64,000 nt of DNA. Source: Sedimentisphaerales bacterium. Its GTDB lineage: Bacteria > Planctomycetota > Phycisphaerae > Sedimentisphaerales > Anaerobacaceae. The DNA lies in contig JAFGDN010000089.1 of NCBI GenBank assembly GCA_016932095.1, forward strand, positions 33,269 to 97,268. The letters are read 5' to 3'. The translations under genes and the position numbers were made by a program. Shown piece after piece: positions 6,334 to 14,604 of this stretch. Below the pieces are notes generated by a model. The model was not told where the DNA came from and did no database searches. It was given only the letters and a program-made list of their open reading frames with translations. Each line of letters opens with the position of its first letter. The stretch's first letter is position 1.

Positions 6334-9141
6334 ATGGCGAAAAAGAAAAATGGCCGACAGGTGCCGATAGAATCGGTCAAACACAAAGACAAACGCAAGA
6401 ATATACCTACCGAAGAATTGCGCGGGTTTGTAAAGGAAGATGAGATAAAGCCCAAAGAAGTAAAGTATTCGGGGCTGCTTTACGCGAGAGACCCGTCGAT
6501 TGACCCGCAGCTTGTCTGGAAGGGAAAAGATGAGCAGGACAAGTCCGAATTGGCCGTTCCTTCTGTGCCGATTTACATACAGGAGAAAATCAAGCCGCAG
6601 GCAATAATCGAGGACATTCGAGAGCAGGCGAAAAAGGGAAAGCCGCAGCAATTGGATTTCTTTTCCGATTTCAACGGAATTCCTTCTCTTGAGCAAATGG
6701 TCGAGTTTTATCAGCACGATGCGAACTGGTCAAACCGGATGATTTTAGGTGATTCGCTTTTGGTTATGACTTCGCTTGCCGAAAAGGAGGGCTTAAAAGG
6801 GCAGGTGCAAATGATTTATATCGACCCGCCTTACGGGATAAGGTTCGGGTCGAACTGGCAGGTATCGACGCGAAAGCGGGACGTGAAAGACGGCAAGGCG
6901 GAGGATTTAACGAGACAGCCGGAACAAATAAGGGCGTTCCGCGATACATGGGAATTGGGGATTCATTCATATCTTGCATACTGGAGAGACCGCCTGATTG
7001 TCGCAAGAGACCTCCTCACAGAAACCGGCTCAATCTTCATCCAGATCGGTGATGAAAACGTCCACCTCGTGCGTTGCCTTATGGACGAAGTTTTTGGAGT
7101 AGAGAATTGTATAAGTTTAATCACCTTTAGAACTACTGCTCCTTTAGGTGAAAAATATCTTCCCGCTATAAGTAACTGGCTTATTTGGTATGGGAAAGAT
7201 AAAACCCAAACAAAATTTCGTCAATTATCAGAAGAAAAACGACTTGGAGAAGGAACAAATTACTCGTGGATAGAACGACAAGACGGATTCAGAAGGCGAA
7301 TGACAGAAACAGAACGAAAAACACCTGACCTTATCAATCCTGACCTGAAAATCTTTTATCCAAGTGATTTACTTTCGTCTGGATATACTGAAAGCTGCAC
7401 ATACGATTTTGAACTTGAAGGACGTATTAACAAAGCACGTGCCAAAAGTTGGAGGACTCACGAGACAGGAATGAAGCGCCTAATTCTGTCAAATCGTCTT
7501 ATGTATTCGATAGACCGACCTTGTTATATTGCCTATCACCAAGATTATCCTTATCAGCCATTAAGTAACTTATGGGATACGACAAGAAGCTCTCTTGAGA
7601 AAATTTTTGTCGTTCAAACCGACACAGAAATTATTCAGAGATGTATTTTACTAAGCACCGACCCCGGGGATTTGGTATTGGACCCGACGTGTGGGGGAGG
7701 GACGACGGGGTTTGTGGCGGAGGAGTGGGGAAGGCGGTGGATAACGATAGATACGAGCAGGGTGGCGATTGCGCTTGCGCGGACGCGGCTAATGACGGGA
7801 AGATTTGCGTATTATGTTTTGAGCGATTCGCCGGAGGGGGTGAAGAAAGAAAGTGAAATCACGGGACTGGTTCCGACTTCGTATCAGACCGGTGGGGACA
7901 TAAAGAAGGGATTTGTATATAAGCGCGTGCCGCATATAACGTTGAAGGCGATAGCGAATAATGAGCAAATCGACGCGATTTACGCGAGGTATCAGGAAAA
8001 GATGGAGCCGGTGAGGGGGGAGACAAACAAGTTACTGGGGACAAAGTGGGAGGAGTGGGAAATACCGAGAGAACTGGAGGACGGAAGACAGAAGACGGAG
8101 GACGGAAAGAAGGCGAAAGAATTATTGAAGGAATGGTGGGAGCTGCGTCAGAAGAGACAAAAAGAGATTGATGATTCGATTGCACAAAACGCCGACGTGG
8201 AATTACTATTCGACCAGCCGTATGAGGACAACAAGCGCATAAGGGTAACGGGGCCGTTTACGGTGGAGAGCTTATCGCCTCATCGGACAATCAGCTTCGA
8301 GGAGAAGAAGGAATTGATGCAGCCGAATGAGATTGGCTTTGCGACGAAGATGTTAGGGGCGGGGCAATTCGGCAATATAATAATCGAAAACCTTAAAAAA
8401 GCAGGCGTGCAGAACACAATTAAAAACGAGCGGCTGAAGTTCGACCGGTTAGACGTGCACGCGGGGGTATGGATTCACGCGGTCGGGGAATACACAGAAT
8501 CGGGCGGTAAAAGCCGGTGTGTCGCGGTTTGTATCGGGCCTGAGCATGGGACGGTGGGGCCTGACCTTGTGCGAGAGGCGGCGAAAGAAGCGGTGCAGGG
8601 TATCGGGTATGATTTGCTTTTGGTCTGCGGATTTGCGTTTGACCCGCACGTAAACGAGGAGGCGAAGCGATACGGGAAATTGACGGTGCTGCCGACGCGG
8701 ATAAACGCGGATTTGCAGATGGGAGATGATTTCTTGAAAAAGACCGGGGCGGGGAACCTGTTTATGGTGTTCGGCGAGCCGGATTTGGAGGTGCGAAAGG
8801 TCAAAGACGGTAAATTGCAGGTGGAAATCAGAGGGCTGGATATTTACGACCCGACAACCGGGCAGATTCGCAATAATTCGACCGATGATATTGCGTGCTG
8901 GTTTATCGACACCAATTATAACGAGGAGAGTTTCTTTGTGCGACACGCATATTTTACGGGGGCTGACCAGCCGTATGAGAGATTGAAACGTGCGCTGCGG
9001 GCGGAGATAGATGAGTCGGCCTGGTCGATGCTGTATTCGACAAAAAGCCGCCCGTTTGACAAGCCCGAAACCGGCAAAATCGCCGTCAAAGTAATCAACC
9101 ACTACGGCGACGAAGTACTTAAGGTATATACAGTGAAATAA
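6334..9141 (+). CDS. type III-like DNA methyltransferase (Mod)
   Basis: 935 residues. Catalytic motif IV DPPYG is at residue 164 and the SAM-binding motif DPTCGGGTT at about 450. This order (IV before I) is that of beta-class amino-methyltransferases such as type III Mod subunits. It should methylate an adenine (or cytosine N4) and protect DNA from the Res nuclease at 2699. The segment between the motifs (about 7085-7640), where target-recognition regions lie, is clearly AT-richer than both flanks. A translated repeat (ELEDGRQKTEDG, 8077-8110) lies in a linker near residue 585. The C-terminal third is conserved in systems of this type, but I cannot assign it a role. The ATG at 6334 has only a weak ribosome site. 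Confidence 0.88.
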   Translation: MAKKKNGRQVPIESVKHKDKRKNIPTEELRGFVKEDEIKPKEVKYSGLLYARDPSIDPQLVWKGKDEQDKSELAVPSVPIYIQEKIKPQAIIEDIREQAKKGKPQQLDFFSDFNGIPSLEQMVEFYQHDANWSNRMILGDSLLVMTSLAEKEGLKGQVQMIYIDPPYGIRFGSNWQVSTRKRDVKDGKAEDLTRQPEQIRAFRDTWELGIHSYLAYWRDRLIVARDLLTETGSIFIQIGDENVHLVRCLMDEVFGVENCISLITFRTTAPLGEKYLPAISNWLIWYGKDKTQTKFRQLSEEKRLGEGTNYSWIERQDGFRRRMTETERKTPDLINPDLKIFYPSDLLSSGYTESCTYDFELEGRINKARAKSWRTHETGMKRLILSNRLMYSIDRPCYIAYHQDYPYQPLSNLWDTTRSSLEKIFVVQTDTEIIQRCILLSTDPGDLVLDPTCGGGTTGFVAEEWGRRWITIDTSRVAIALARTRLMTGRFAYYVLSDSPEGVKKESEITGLVPTSYQTGGDIKKGFVYKRVPHITLKAIANNEQIDAIYARYQEKMEPVRGETNKLLGTKWEEWEIPRELEDGRQKTEDGKKAKELLKEWWELRQKRQKEIDDSIAQNADVELLFDQPYEDNKRIRVTGPFTVESLSPHRTISFEEKKELMQPNEIGFATKMLGAGQFGNIIIENLKKAGVQNTIKNERLKFDRLDVHAGVWIHAVGEYTESGGKSRCVAVCIGPEHGTVGPDLVREAAKEAVQGIGYDLLLVCGFAFDPHVNEEAKRYGKLTVLPTRINADLQMGDDFLKKTGAGNLFMVFGEPDLEVRKVKDGKLQVEIRGLDIYDPTTGQIRNNSTDDIACWFIDTNYNEESFFVRHAYFTGADQPYERLKRALRAEIDESAWSMLYSTKSRPFDKPETGKIAVKVINHYGDEVLKVYTVK
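8077..8110 (+). repeat. GAGGACGGAAGACAGAAG-type dispersed repeat inside mod
   Basis: Imperfect repeat of GGACGGAAGACAGAAGACGG read in frame as EDGRQKTEDG. A related copy in the opposite orientation lies inside another gene at 44661-44692. Confidence 0.65.
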
Positions 9142-9155
9142 AAAGGAGATATAAA

Positions 9156-10580
9156 ATGAGGCACAGGATTTTGTTCTTATTGGCAGCGGTTTTGGTTGCA
9201 GGTTCAAGCTGTTTTGGTGCGGCTGAGCCGGGAGTTGGACTGACTATTTACAACGATAATTTTGCTGTGGTTCGCGAGGCAAGGAAAATGAAATTCGAGA
9301 AGGGAAAAAATACCATGCGGTTTACGGATGTGGCCTCGGCGATTGACCCGACAAGCGTCAAGTTCACCTGCCTGTCATCGCCGGGGGCGGTGTCGGTCTT
9401 AGAGCAGAATTATGAATACGACCTCGTCAACGCGGACAGCTTATTGAAGCGTTATATCGACAAGGAGGTAATGGTTGCCGTTAAGGGAAGCGGTTCAGAT
9501 GCGCGGAAATTTGTCGAAGGAACACTACTGGCGGCTGTCGGACCGGACTTGATTGTGAAAAGTGATAGCGGAATTGAGGTGATTGGCAGAGCAGGTGTTG
9601 AGGAGATTGCGTTAAAGGAATTGCCTGATGATTTGGTAACACGGCCTACGCTGGTGTGGCTTGTGCAGTCGGAAAAGTCAGGCGAGCAATTAGCGGAGGT
9701 TGCATATACAACGGGGGCAATCGGCTGGAAGGCGGATTATACGGCGGTATTGAACGCAGATGATACGGCGCTGGATTTTTCGGGCTGGGTAACGATTGAT
9801 AACCACAGCGGCGCGGGTTACAAGGACGCGACGCTGAAACTGATTGCGGGCGACGTGAGGCGGATTCAGCCGGCAATGGAATTGGGCCGTGTTTATACTA
9901 AGAGAGTGGCAATGGATTTGGAAGAAGCGGGCGGCTTCGCGGAAAAGGCGTTTATGGAATATCATATGTACACCTTAGGAAGGAAGAGCACTATAAACAA
10001 TAACCAGGTCAAGCAGATTGAATTCATCGAGCCGGCTGAAGGCGTAAAGGCGAAGAAGATTTTTGTTTACGAATATGAAGGATGGAACTGGTGGCAAGCA
10101 AGCAGGAGCCCCCAGCCGATAAAAGGAAAGGTCAATATCAAAATCGAGTTCGAGAACAAAAAGGAAAATAAGATGGGGATAGCGCTGCCTAAGGGCAAAG
10201 TGCGGGTTTTTAAGAATGACCCGGCGGACAACAGCTTACAGTTTGTCGGCGAGGACGAGATTGACCATACGCCAAAGGATGAGAAATTGTCGCTTTATAT
10301 AGGCAACGCGTTTGATATTGTGGCCGAGCGAATAATGACCGACGACAAGACGCAATGGGGCAGGAGGTATGTGACAAATAAGATTGAGATTCGAAATCGC
10401 AAGGAGGAGCCGGTGACGGTATTTGTGGATGAGAAGATGCCGCATATCGACTGGAAGATTGAGAAGTCGACGCACAAGTATGAGAAGCGGGCGGCTTACG
10501 CGATGAGGGTAGCGGTTGAGGCGGATGTTAATACGCCGGCAGTGCTGGAATATACGGTTAGCTGGCCGTGGCCGTATTAA
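9156..10580 (+). CDS. secreted DUF4139 domain protein
   Basis: 474 residues starting with a typical signal peptide (MRHRILFLLAAVLVAGSSCFG, cleavage near Ala22), then a beta-rich DUF4139-type body. Residues 25-60 (GLTIYNDNFAVVREARKMKF) and the GWKADYTAVL segment near residue 190 are typical of that family. Function is unknown; it is probably periplasmic or surface exposed. SD AAAAGGAG lies six bases before the ATG and the gene starts 14 bases after mod, so it may be read from the same transcript, though it has no obvious role in restriction. Confidence 0.72.
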   Translation: MRHRILFLLAAVLVAGSSCFGAAEPGVGLTIYNDNFAVVREARKMKFEKGKNTMRFTDVASAIDPTSVKFTCLSSPGAVSVLEQNYEYDLVNADSLLKRYIDKEVMVAVKGSGSDARKFVEGTLLAAVGPDLIVKSDSGIEVIGRAGVEEIALKELPDDLVTRPTLVWLVQSEKSGEQLAEVAYTTGAIGWKADYTAVLNADDTALDFSGWVTIDNHSGAGYKDATLKLIAGDVRRIQPAMELGRVYTKRVAMDLEEAGGFAEKAFMEYHMYTLGRKSTINNNQVKQIEFIEPAEGVKAKKIFVYEYEGWNWWQASRSPQPIKGKVNIKIEFENKKENKMGIALPKGKVRVFKNDPADNSLQFVGEDEIDHTPKDEKLSLYIGNAFDIVAERIMTDDKTQWGRRYVTNKIEIRNRKEEPVTVFVDEKMPHIDWKIEKSTHKYEKRAAYAMRVAVEADVNTPAVLEYTVSWPWPY

Positions 10581-11032
10581 AGTTTTGAATTCTTAGTTTT
10601 GAGTTTTTAGTTGAACTACGGATTACACCCGTCTTCGCCTTTGGATCCGCCGAGGCAGGCGGGGACAGGTTTTCATACCCTTAGTTGATAAAAAGCCGCA
10701 TTTTATGTGGTATAAAGGCCGATTTGGGGCGGATTTGGAGGCCCTTGGTTGAAAACGCGGGTTCAGAGGACAAGTTTTAAGCCGAAAGACCGGAATTTTT
10801 GAATTTTTTTATACAAGACCGCTATCGTAAGTCCTTTATAAATAATTAGTTATAGCCATTTCTGATTTGGACGTTAAAAAGGTTAGAAATTCATTGAAAA
10901 AATAGAATTATTTGGTATAATACCGCGTTGCCGAGCCGAGTGCTCGACAACGAGAGATTAGAGCAGTTGAGCAGTAGAACAGGTGAGAAGAGGGCGAAAA
11001 GTGTGAAAGGTGAGAAAGGCGAGGGATGAGGA
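10581..11032. other. intergenic region with several short repeats
   Basis: No gene seen. It starts with a TTTTGAGTTTTTAG-type AT-rich repeat directly after the stop codon (10583-10615), then a GATTACACCCG segment and a GC-rich patch, an AT-rich stretch at 10790-10930, and a purine-rich run of TGAGAAG/GTGAAAGGTGAGAAAGG words (10960-11032) that runs into the next gene and supplies its ribosome site. Confidence 0.4.
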
Positions 11033-11722
11033 ATGGAAGGCGAAGAAAGTAACAAATTACAAAACACAAATGACAAACAAATTTCAAGAGCCAATAAACC
11101 AATGGCCCAAGCGGCTGTCGTGAATGTAACATTCAGGATTCCAGTATGGCTGGATGAGATTATTGCGTGGCCTGTGATGGTTTATCGCAGACGGAAATAC
11201 GGCAGCGCATATCGCTGGATAAATCTTGGCGAGGGGGAGCGGACACAGGTTGACCAGGAGGATTACAGGCGGTTTGGAAAATACAACTGGAGCGTCATCG
11301 GAACGGGGAAGAATTTATACGCAGTCAGGCACGCCAAAGTCGGGCCGAGACAGACGAAAATCGTGAGATTGCACAGGGAAATAATGAACGCGCCGAAGGA
11401 CAAGTTAGTCGACCACAAATACGGAGACAGCTTAGACAACCGAAAGGAGAACCTGCGGTTAGCGACACATTCGCAGAACCAGTGCAACAAGCGAAAGACG
11501 AGGTCGAAGACATCATCAAAATACAGGGGCGCTTATTTTGACAAACGGAGGATACGATGGCAGCTATATATACGTTATAATGGGAAAAGGGTGTACCTGG
11601 GCAGTTTCAAAAGCGAAGAAGAAGCAGGCAGGGCGTATGACGCGGCGGCGAGGAAATATCACGGAGAGTTCGCGAGGTTGAACTTCCCGGAAGAAAATCA
11701 AAAAGTAAAAATGCAAAAATGA
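11033..11722 (+). CDS. HNH endonuclease with AP2 DNA-binding domain
   Basis: 229 residues. The centre carries an HNH_3-type nuclease motif: LHREIM near residue 117, then VDHKYGDSLDNRKENLRLAT and the Asn/Cys-rich NQCNKRK. The C-terminus is an AP2-type DNA-binding domain (SSKYRGAYFDKRRIRWQLYI, then YLGSFKSEEEAGRAYDAAA). This pairing is typical of phage and homing-type nucleases. The first 25 residues (NKLQNTNDKQISRANKPM) are encoded by low-complexity repeat-like DNA. The ATG at 11102 could be the original start; the listed start has a good GAGGGATGAGGA site. It stands alone just upstream of the gcv promoter and is probably selfish or recently acquired. Confidence 0.8.
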   Translation: MEGEESNKLQNTNDKQISRANKPMAQAAVVNVTFRIPVWLDEIIAWPVMVYRRRKYGSAYRWINLGEGERTQVDQEDYRRFGKYNWSVIGTGKNLYAVRHAKVGPRQTKIVRLHREIMNAPKDKLVDHKYGDSLDNRKENLRLATHSQNQCNKRKTRSKTSSKYRGAYFDKRRIRWQLYIRYNGKRVYLGSFKSEEEAGRAYDAAARKYHGEFARLNFPEENQKVKMQK

Positions 11723-11760
11723 GGAAGTCCTGAAAAAAAACGGGAATTGTAAGGCGGTGC

Positions 11761-11788
11761 TTGACTTTATGTGAGATTACTCTATTCT
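11761..11788 (+). promoter_or_regulatory. candidate promoter of the gcv operon
   Basis: TTGACT (11761-11766), 16 bases, TATTCT (11783-11788); predicted start near 11795, leaving a leader of about 24 bases with GGAGG at 11808-11812. The leader is too short for a glycine riboswitch. Confidence 0.42.
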
Positions 11789-11818
11789 TGGCTGCGATTT
11801 TTAACATGGAGGTCAAAA

Positions 11819-13120
11819 ATGGCAGTCCGACAAGACGAAGGAGCGTTTGAGTTCGAGGCAGAGGTGCAGCCAGCGAAAGGCACAGTTCTGTACGGTGAAC
11901 ATCTCAAGCTGACGGACAAGTCCCATATAGCGGAATTCGCCGGTTACCTTATGCCGTTGTGGTATTCGTCGATAAGCGAGGAACACTCGGCTGTTCGTCA
12001 AAAGGCAGGAGTGTTTGACTGCACGCATATGGGCATACTGGAGGTCGGCGGCAAAGAGGCGGAGAGCTTTCTTGACGCGATTACGACAAATAATGTTAGC
12101 GCCCTGCAAACAAGTTCTGCTCAATACAGCTACATACTCGATGCAGCCGGTAACATACTGGATGACATAATTATTTATCGGCGCGATAAAGATAAATTTA
12201 TGGTTGTTGTGAACGCCGCCAATGAGCCGAAAATCAAGGCGTATCTGTCGGCATTATTAACAGGGAGATATTTCACCGCAGAGCACGCGGAGACCGCAGA
12301 GAAAGAACAAGGCAAGTTTTTTCTTAAGAATTGGCAGGAGGCGGTTTTAATTCGAGATATGAGGGATACAAGCAGCGGGCCGGACTGCCGGGTGGATATC
12401 GCGCTGCAGGGGCCAATTTCATTAGAAGTGTTGAGTAAACTGACGGACACGCCAACAATTGAAAAGGCAGAGGCATTGAAAAACTTTACGTTTTTTGAAA
12501 CGAACTTCGCCGGGATTGACTGCATCATTTCACGAACCGGCTATACCGGCGCCAAAGTCGGGTTTGAGATTTTTGTTCACCCGGACAAAGCCGTAGAGCT
12601 GTGGCGCCGGCTGATTGATGCCGGCGCTATACCTTGTGGACTGGGGGCACGAGACAGTTTGCGGATTGAGGCGGGACTGCCTTTGTACGGCCACGAGCTT
12701 GACGGACGGTATGATATATCGCCAATCGAGGCGGGGTACGGCTGGGCAGTGGAACTTGAGAAAGAATTTTTCGTCGGCAAATCAGCGGTTGAGAAGTACG
12801 CAAAAAGTTCCGATATGAAGGTAGCCAGAATTGAGCTGCCCGGAGAAAAAGGCGTAAGGCCCGTCAGGCAAAACGATGGACTGATAAAACAAGGCGTTTG
12901 TATCGGGTGGGTACTGAGCAGCGCAACAGTAGGAAATCGCCAGATTGCTCTTGTATATATGGAAAAGGGAAAAGTTGTCGAAGGAGATTCGATTGGCGTG
13001 TATTATTTAGCGAGAAGTGAAAGCCAGAAAAGCAAAGGCAGAAAAGAAAACGTTAGGCGAGGCGACCGCTTTGAGCCGGATATTGAAGGCAAAATTATAA
13101 GCAGGTTTGAAAAATTTTAA
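11819..13120 (+). CDS. gcvT: glycine cleavage system T protein (aminomethyltransferase)
   Basis: Transfers the aminomethyl group from lipoyl-GcvH to tetrahydrofolate, releasing ammonia. Recognised by the AVRQKAGVFDCTHMG segment, the ISRTGYTGAKVGFEIF segment and the CGLGARDSLRIEAGLPLYGHEL block. Start placed at 11819 with GGAGG six bases upstream; the frame extends to 11771 without support. At 433 residues it is longer than the usual 360-370. One excess is an in-frame insertion, FTAEHAETAEKEQGKFF, encoded by CGCAGAG-type repeat DNA (12271-12305). Another is a charged N-terminal leader, and the C-terminal tail is also highly charged. It heads gcvT-gcvH-gcvPA-gcvPB. Confidence 0.92.
   Translation: MAVRQDEGAFEFEAEVQPAKGTVLYGEHLKLTDKSHIAEFAGYLMPLWYSSISEEHSAVRQKAGVFDCTHMGILEVGGKEAESFLDAITTNNVSALQTSSAQYSYILDAAGNILDDIIIYRRDKDKFMVVVNAANEPKIKAYLSALLTGRYFTAEHAETAEKEQGKFFLKNWQEAVLIRDMRDTSSGPDCRVDIALQGPISLEVLSKLTDTPTIEKAEALKNFTFFETNFAGIDCIISRTGYTGAKVGFEIFVHPDKAVELWRRLIDAGAIPCGLGARDSLRIEAGLPLYGHELDGRYDISPIEAGYGWAVELEKEFFVGKSAVEKYAKSSDMKVARIELPGEKGVRPVRQNDGLIKQGVCIGWVLSSATVGNRQIALVYMEKGKVVEGDSIGVYYLARSESQKSKGRKENVRRGDRFEPDIEGKIISRFEKF
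12271..12305 (+). repeat. CGCAGAG-type dispersed repeat inside gcvT
   Basis: TTTCACCGCAGAGCACGCGG then AGACCGCAGAGAAAG, read in frame as FTAEHAETAEK. It belongs to the same general CACAGAG/CGCAGAG word family as the inverted repeats 1.2 kb downstream. Confidence 0.55.
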
Positions 13121-13135
13121 TAAAGGGACGGGATT

Positions 13136-13516
13136 ATGGTTGTGAAAGGATTGCTTTATACCAAAGAGCACGAATGGGCGAAGGTCGATGGCGACGTTGC
13201 CGCTATCGGTATAACCGACCATGCGCAGGACCAGCTTGGCGAGCTGACTTTTATAGAGCTGCCCGAGGTCGGTAAAGAGGTCAAACAAAACGGCCAGCTC
13301 GGGGCGGCCGAAAGCTCGAAAGCCGCCAGCGACGTTTACTCACCCGTTAGCGGCTCGATTACAGAAGTCAATGAGGAGCTTAAAAGCAAGCCGGAGCTGG
13401 TCAACAAGGATTGCTACGGCGCCGGCTGGATTTGTAAAATCCGGCTCACCGACAAGGATTCGCTTAAGAATCTTATGGACGCCGGACAATACGAGGAATA
13501 CTTGAAAGGTTTATAG
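13136..13516 (+). CDS. gcvH: glycine cleavage system H protein
   Basis: 126 residues, normal length. Carries the lipoyl group that shuttles the aminomethyl intermediate between P and T proteins; the lipoylated lysine is K62 in ESSKAASDVYSPV. The TKEHEWAKVDG start and GAGWICKI end are typical. Starts 15 bases after gcvT with AAAGGGACGGG upstream. Its stop codon TAG is also the first part of the CACAGAG repeat array that borders the SIR2-like insertion. Confidence 0.95.
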   Translation: MVVKGLLYTKEHEWAKVDGDVAAIGITDHAQDQLGELTFIELPEVGKEVKQNGQLGAAESSKAASDVYSPVSGSITEVNEELKSKPELVNKDCYGAGWICKIRLTDKDSLKNLMDAGQYEEYLKGL

Positions 13517-13549
13517 CCACAGAGATTTTTAGCCACAGAGGACACAGAG
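13514..13549. repeat. left CACAGAG repeat bordering the SIR2-like gene
   Basis: Two partial copies of TAGCCACAGAG in direct order. Bases 13528-13549 are the exact reverse complement of 14538-14559 (22 of 22 bases; core AGCCACAGAGGACACAGAG). The SIR2-like gene starts two bases after the arm. Confidence 0.85.
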
Positions 13550-13550
13550 A

Positions 13551-14522
13551 TTGATAGATAAAAAAACAGTTTTTGTTCTTGGTGCCGGGGCCAGTTGTCC
13601 GTATGGTTATCCTTCCGGATCTCAGCTTCGCGAAGATATTTGTCTGCGTTTCAAGAATAGATATATAGAATATTTAAACAGCGCTGAACCAAATTATGGT
13701 GCGAGAGAAGACAAGATTTCAATTGTTGACCATTTTGCAAAAACCTTTTTAAAATCTAGAATTCAATCAATCGATCTTTTTTTGGCAAACAATCGACGCC
13801 TTGCATCGACTGGGAAATATATCATTGCTTTTGAGATTCTCGAAATAGAGAACAAAAGTCATTCTCTTGAGCAATCCTACCAATTACAACAAGATTGGTA
13901 CCTATATCTGTTTAATCGTTTTATAAGAGGTATTACTACTGGCGACCGACTTCCCGATTTTTCTAATGGGAAGATTGGATTTATCACATTTAATTACGAC
14001 CGCTCTCTTGAAAATTTACTCTACGAAAGTCTTCGTAATTCCTTTAATGATATTCCAGAACACGAGATTTATCGTTGTTTAAAAAGTATCGAGATTATCC
14101 ATGTATATGGCCAAATTGCTCCGCTGCAATGGCAAAATCAAGCTGATTATGTTGGATATGGCACACCATTAAATGAAGCCTTATTGAAAAAGATTAGTTG
14201 CAACATTAAAACGATTTATGAGGAAGAAAAAACTTCGGCATTGGAAGATGCTCACGATATGCTCGAAGCTGCCGAAAGGGTATTCTTTCTTGGTTTTGGA
14301 TATGCGCCTGAGAATATGGAAATTCTGAAATTACCCAGAATAATCTCAAAAACTTCTAAATTTTATGGAACAGCATTTGGATTGGAATCAAGGGAAATAC
14401 AAGATATATTTAAACGTGTTCATGACGGATTACAACAAGGTTCACATCTAAAGATTAATCCCCATGAGATAAAACTCGAAAAGGAAATGGATTGCCTGAA
14501 ATTATTGAGAAATTATTTTTAA
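13551..14522 (+). CDS. SIR2-like domain protein, possible defence NADase
   Basis: 323 residues. Motifs fit the SIR2_2-like Rossmann family: VFVLGAGASCPYGYPSG at residues 7-23 (dinucleotide-binding loop), FITFNYDRSLENLL near 144, IIHVYGQI near 183 and FFLGFGYAPEN near 248. Members of this family in phage-defence systems hydrolyse NAD+; whether this one does is inference. The canonical HG pair appears here as H-V-Y-G. Start is TTG at 13551, and the only ribosome-like sequence (GAGG) lies inside the flanking repeat. The gene is clearly AT-richer than the gcv genes around it, sits between gcvH and gcvPA, and is bracketed by a perfect inverted repeat, all consistent with insertion of foreign DNA. 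No partner gene is adjacent. Confidence 0.75.
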   Translation: MIDKKTVFVLGAGASCPYGYPSGSQLREDICLRFKNRYIEYLNSAEPNYGAREDKISIVDHFAKTFLKSRIQSIDLFLANNRRLASTGKYIIAFEILEIENKSHSLEQSYQLQQDWYLYLFNRFIRGITTGDRLPDFSNGKIGFITFNYDRSLENLLYESLRNSFNDIPEHEIYRCLKSIEIIHVYGQIAPLQWQNQADYVGYGTPLNEALLKKISCNIKTIYEEEKTSALEDAHDMLEAAERVFFLGFGYAPENMEILKLPRIISKTSKFYGTAFGLESREIQDIFKRVHDGLQQGSHLKINPHEIKLEKEMDCLKLLRNYF

Positions 14523-14537
14523 TTTATTCTCTGTGAA

Positions 14538-14590
14538 CTCTGTGTCCTCTGTGGCTAAATAAAAACTTAAAATTTGCTCTGTGGCAAGAT
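14538..14590. repeat. right CACAGAG repeat bordering the SIR2-like gene
   Basis: 14538-14559 is the inverted 22-base partner of 13528-13549. A shorter relative, GCTCTGTGGCA (14576-14586), follows, mirroring the extra partial copy on the left. The array runs into the leader of gcvPA. Confidence 0.82.
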
Positions 14591-14604
14591 GGAGATTTGA
14601 AGAT

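Noticed and set aside
11789..11818. glycine riboswitch before gcvT
   Set aside because: Leader predicted at only about 24 bases and no tandem aptamer-like conserved bases were seen.
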